A program made the translations under genes and the position numbers. Shown piece after piece: positions 63,323-64,000 of a stretch of 64,000 bases of DNA. The number at the start of each line of letters is the position of its first letter. Position 1 is the stretch's first letter. The DNA comes from Archangiaceae bacterium (lineage in GTDB: Bacteria; Myxococcota; Myxococcia; Myxococcales; Myxococcaceae), in assembly GCA_016714225.1 (NCBI GenBank), contig JADJNS010000003.1, forward strand, positions 1 through 64,000, in the 5' to 3' direction. Below the pieces are notes generated by a model. The model was not told the DNA's origin. It did no database searches and saw only the letters and a program-made list of their open reading frames with translations.

Positions 63323-63348
63323 GCTGACGCTTTTTCTTCCCCCGGTCG

Positions 63349-63372
63349 GGAAGATTTCGGCGAACCGGCGTT
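63349..63372 (+). promoter_or_regulatory. ECF-type promoter of the sigma factor gene
   Basis: GGAA (63349-63352), N16, CGTT (63369-63372), with the flanking GGGAAGATTTCGG closely matching GGAAGATTTTGG before the calpain gene. Consistent with autoregulation. The same segment forms a CTTCCC/GGGAAG hairpin that may also terminate the calpain transcript. Confidence 0.55.
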
Positions 63373-63384
63373 CGAAAGGACGCC

Positions 63385-63972
63385 GTGTTCGCCGTTGACC
63401 GTTTCACGCCACTCGTAGAGAAGCCCCACGTCGTGGGTCAGACCCTGCACGCGTTGGCGGCTGACCCGGGTGCGCTGGACGCCGAGCTGCGCGCCCACGC
63501 CGACGCCCTGCGCGGCCTGGCCCGACGGCTCTGCCGCGACGCCACCGAAGCAGAGGACCTGGTGCAAGACACGCTCGAGCGGGCCCTCTCGAGCATCTCG
63601 ACCTTCACCCCCGGCACCAACGCGCGGGCGTGGCTGGTCTCGATTCTCCACCACCTCTTCATCGACCGCTGCCGGCGCCGCAGCCGCGAGGGCGCCGCGG
63701 TGCAGCTCGAGCTGGTCGAGAACCACCTCGAGCACCCGGTGCCCGAGCTCGAGCCGCGCTGGGCGAAGCTCGACCGCACCGACGTCGAGCAGGCGCTGGG
63801 CCGGCTCGACGCTCCGTTTCGCGACGTGTACCGCCTGCACGTCGACGGCGCTTCGTACGAGCAGATTTCCAAGACGCTGGGCGTGCCCCGCACCACCGTC
63901 GGCACCCGCCTGCTGCGCGCCCGTCACAAGCTCAAGGCGCTGCTGTTCGGCGAAGAAGAGGAGCCGGCATGA
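63385..63972 (+). CDS. RNA polymerase sigma factor, ECF subfamily
   Basis: A 195-residue ECF sigma factor, GTG 63385 after GAAAGGA; a later GTG in the N-terminal stretch is possible, because the first ~30 residues lie before region 2. Region 2 is ADALRGLARRLCRDATEAEDLVQDTLERALSSISTFTPGTNARAWLVSILHHLFIDRCRRR (~38-100). Region 4 is LDAPFRDVYRLHVDGASYEQISKTLGVPRTTVGTRLLRARHKLKALL (~140-188). The next gene overlaps its stop by four bases, as is usual for an anti-sigma partner. A matching promoter suggests it drives itself and the calpain gene. Confidence 0.95.
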   Translation: MFAVDRFTPLVEKPHVVGQTLHALAADPGALDAELRAHADALRGLARRLCRDATEAEDLVQDTLERALSSISTFTPGTNARAWLVSILHHLFIDRCRRRSREGAAVQLELVENHLEHPVPELEPRWAKLDRTDVEQALGRLDAPFRDVYRLHVDGASYEQISKTLGVPRTTVGTRLLRARHKLKALLFGEEEEPA

Positions 63973-64000
63973 GCACGCCCCACGACCCGCTGCAGTCATT
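63969..64000 (+). CDS. Start of probable anti-sigma / zinc-finger gene (partial)
   Basis: ATG 63969 overlaps the sigma factor's TGA as ATGA and opens MSTPHDPLQS before the window ends. Only ten residues are visible. Placement directly after an ECF sigma makes an anti-sigma factor the best guess. Confidence 0.55.
   Translation, partial: MSTPHDPLQS

Overview
The window looks like chromosome from a myxobacterium (phylum Myxococcota). GC is about 70%, Ser/Thr kinase and sigma-54 activator genes lie side by side, an AgmX/PglI-type protein and DUF1552/DUF1592 genes are present, and about twenty predicted exported lipoproteins are encoded, many carrying Gly/Ala/Ser/Thr-rich tethers after the lipidated cysteine. 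No rRNA, tRNA, CRISPR array, transposase, phage or plasmid gene was recognised. The consensus is imperfect: four genes carry a single frameshift (near 9515, 28985, 44590 and 56610), and two blocks (34104-34588 and 57113-57967) are almost pure G and C and read as assembly noise.

Layout. 1-4862: two tandem paralogous thrombospondin-type-3 lipoproteins, the first cut by the window edge. 4984-8632: a zinc-finger membrane protein, a Cip1-like lipoprotein, a small membrane protein and a protein with a duplicated unknown domain. 8759-13355: a frameshifted TIGR02996 protein, a DUF1206 membrane protein and a pair of related helical proteins. 13389-17545: an apparent operon of Kelch/VWA lipoprotein, outer-membrane-like protein, ECF sigma factor and a membrane protein. 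18001-24524: a DUF4124 protein, a beta-helix lipoprotein, an S1 protease lipoprotein and PEP carboxylase. 24673-29185: a two-haem-motif lipoprotein divergent from a large carboxypeptidase-regulatory/PKD-like lipoprotein. 29196-33479: a tightly coupled four-gene DUF1592/DUF1552/Cys-rich lipoprotein operon.

33556-42628: OsmC, a SWIM-SNF2 helicase, a cupin, an atypical SDR, an AgmX/PglI-like protein, a tethered lipoprotein and a CmoB-like methyltransferase. 42728-50015: a GH5 lipoprotein, a CHAP-like wall hydrolase (frameshifted), a large SPFH/flotillin protein, two small Cys-rich proteins and a GH25 muramidase with a seven-repeat C-terminus. 50284-54098: a second member of the tethered lipoprotein family, a divergent MarR/NTF2-like pair with a clear double operator, a lamin-tail lipoprotein and a GH26-like lipoprotein. 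54095-64000: an FHA-sigma54 activator divergent from a Ser/Thr kinase, a TPR-like protein broken by a GC block, a DNRLRE/ConA-like lipoprotein, an HExxH protein, an RTX-calpain lipoprotein and an ECF sigma factor with the start of its probable anti-sigma gene.

Taken together this is mostly an exoproteome region: wall hydrolases (GH25, CHAP), polysaccharide-acting folds (GH5, GH26-like, Cip1-like, beta-helix) and proteases (S1, calpain), with regulatory modules (two ECF sigma factors, MarR, sigma-54 activator, kinase) interleaved. Three copies of a ~110-bp interspersed repeat lie in intergenic gaps. The two most interesting regulatory signals are a matched pair of ECF-type promoters (GGAA-N16-CGTT) in front of the calpain gene and of the adjacent sigma factor gene, and the palindromic MarR operator.
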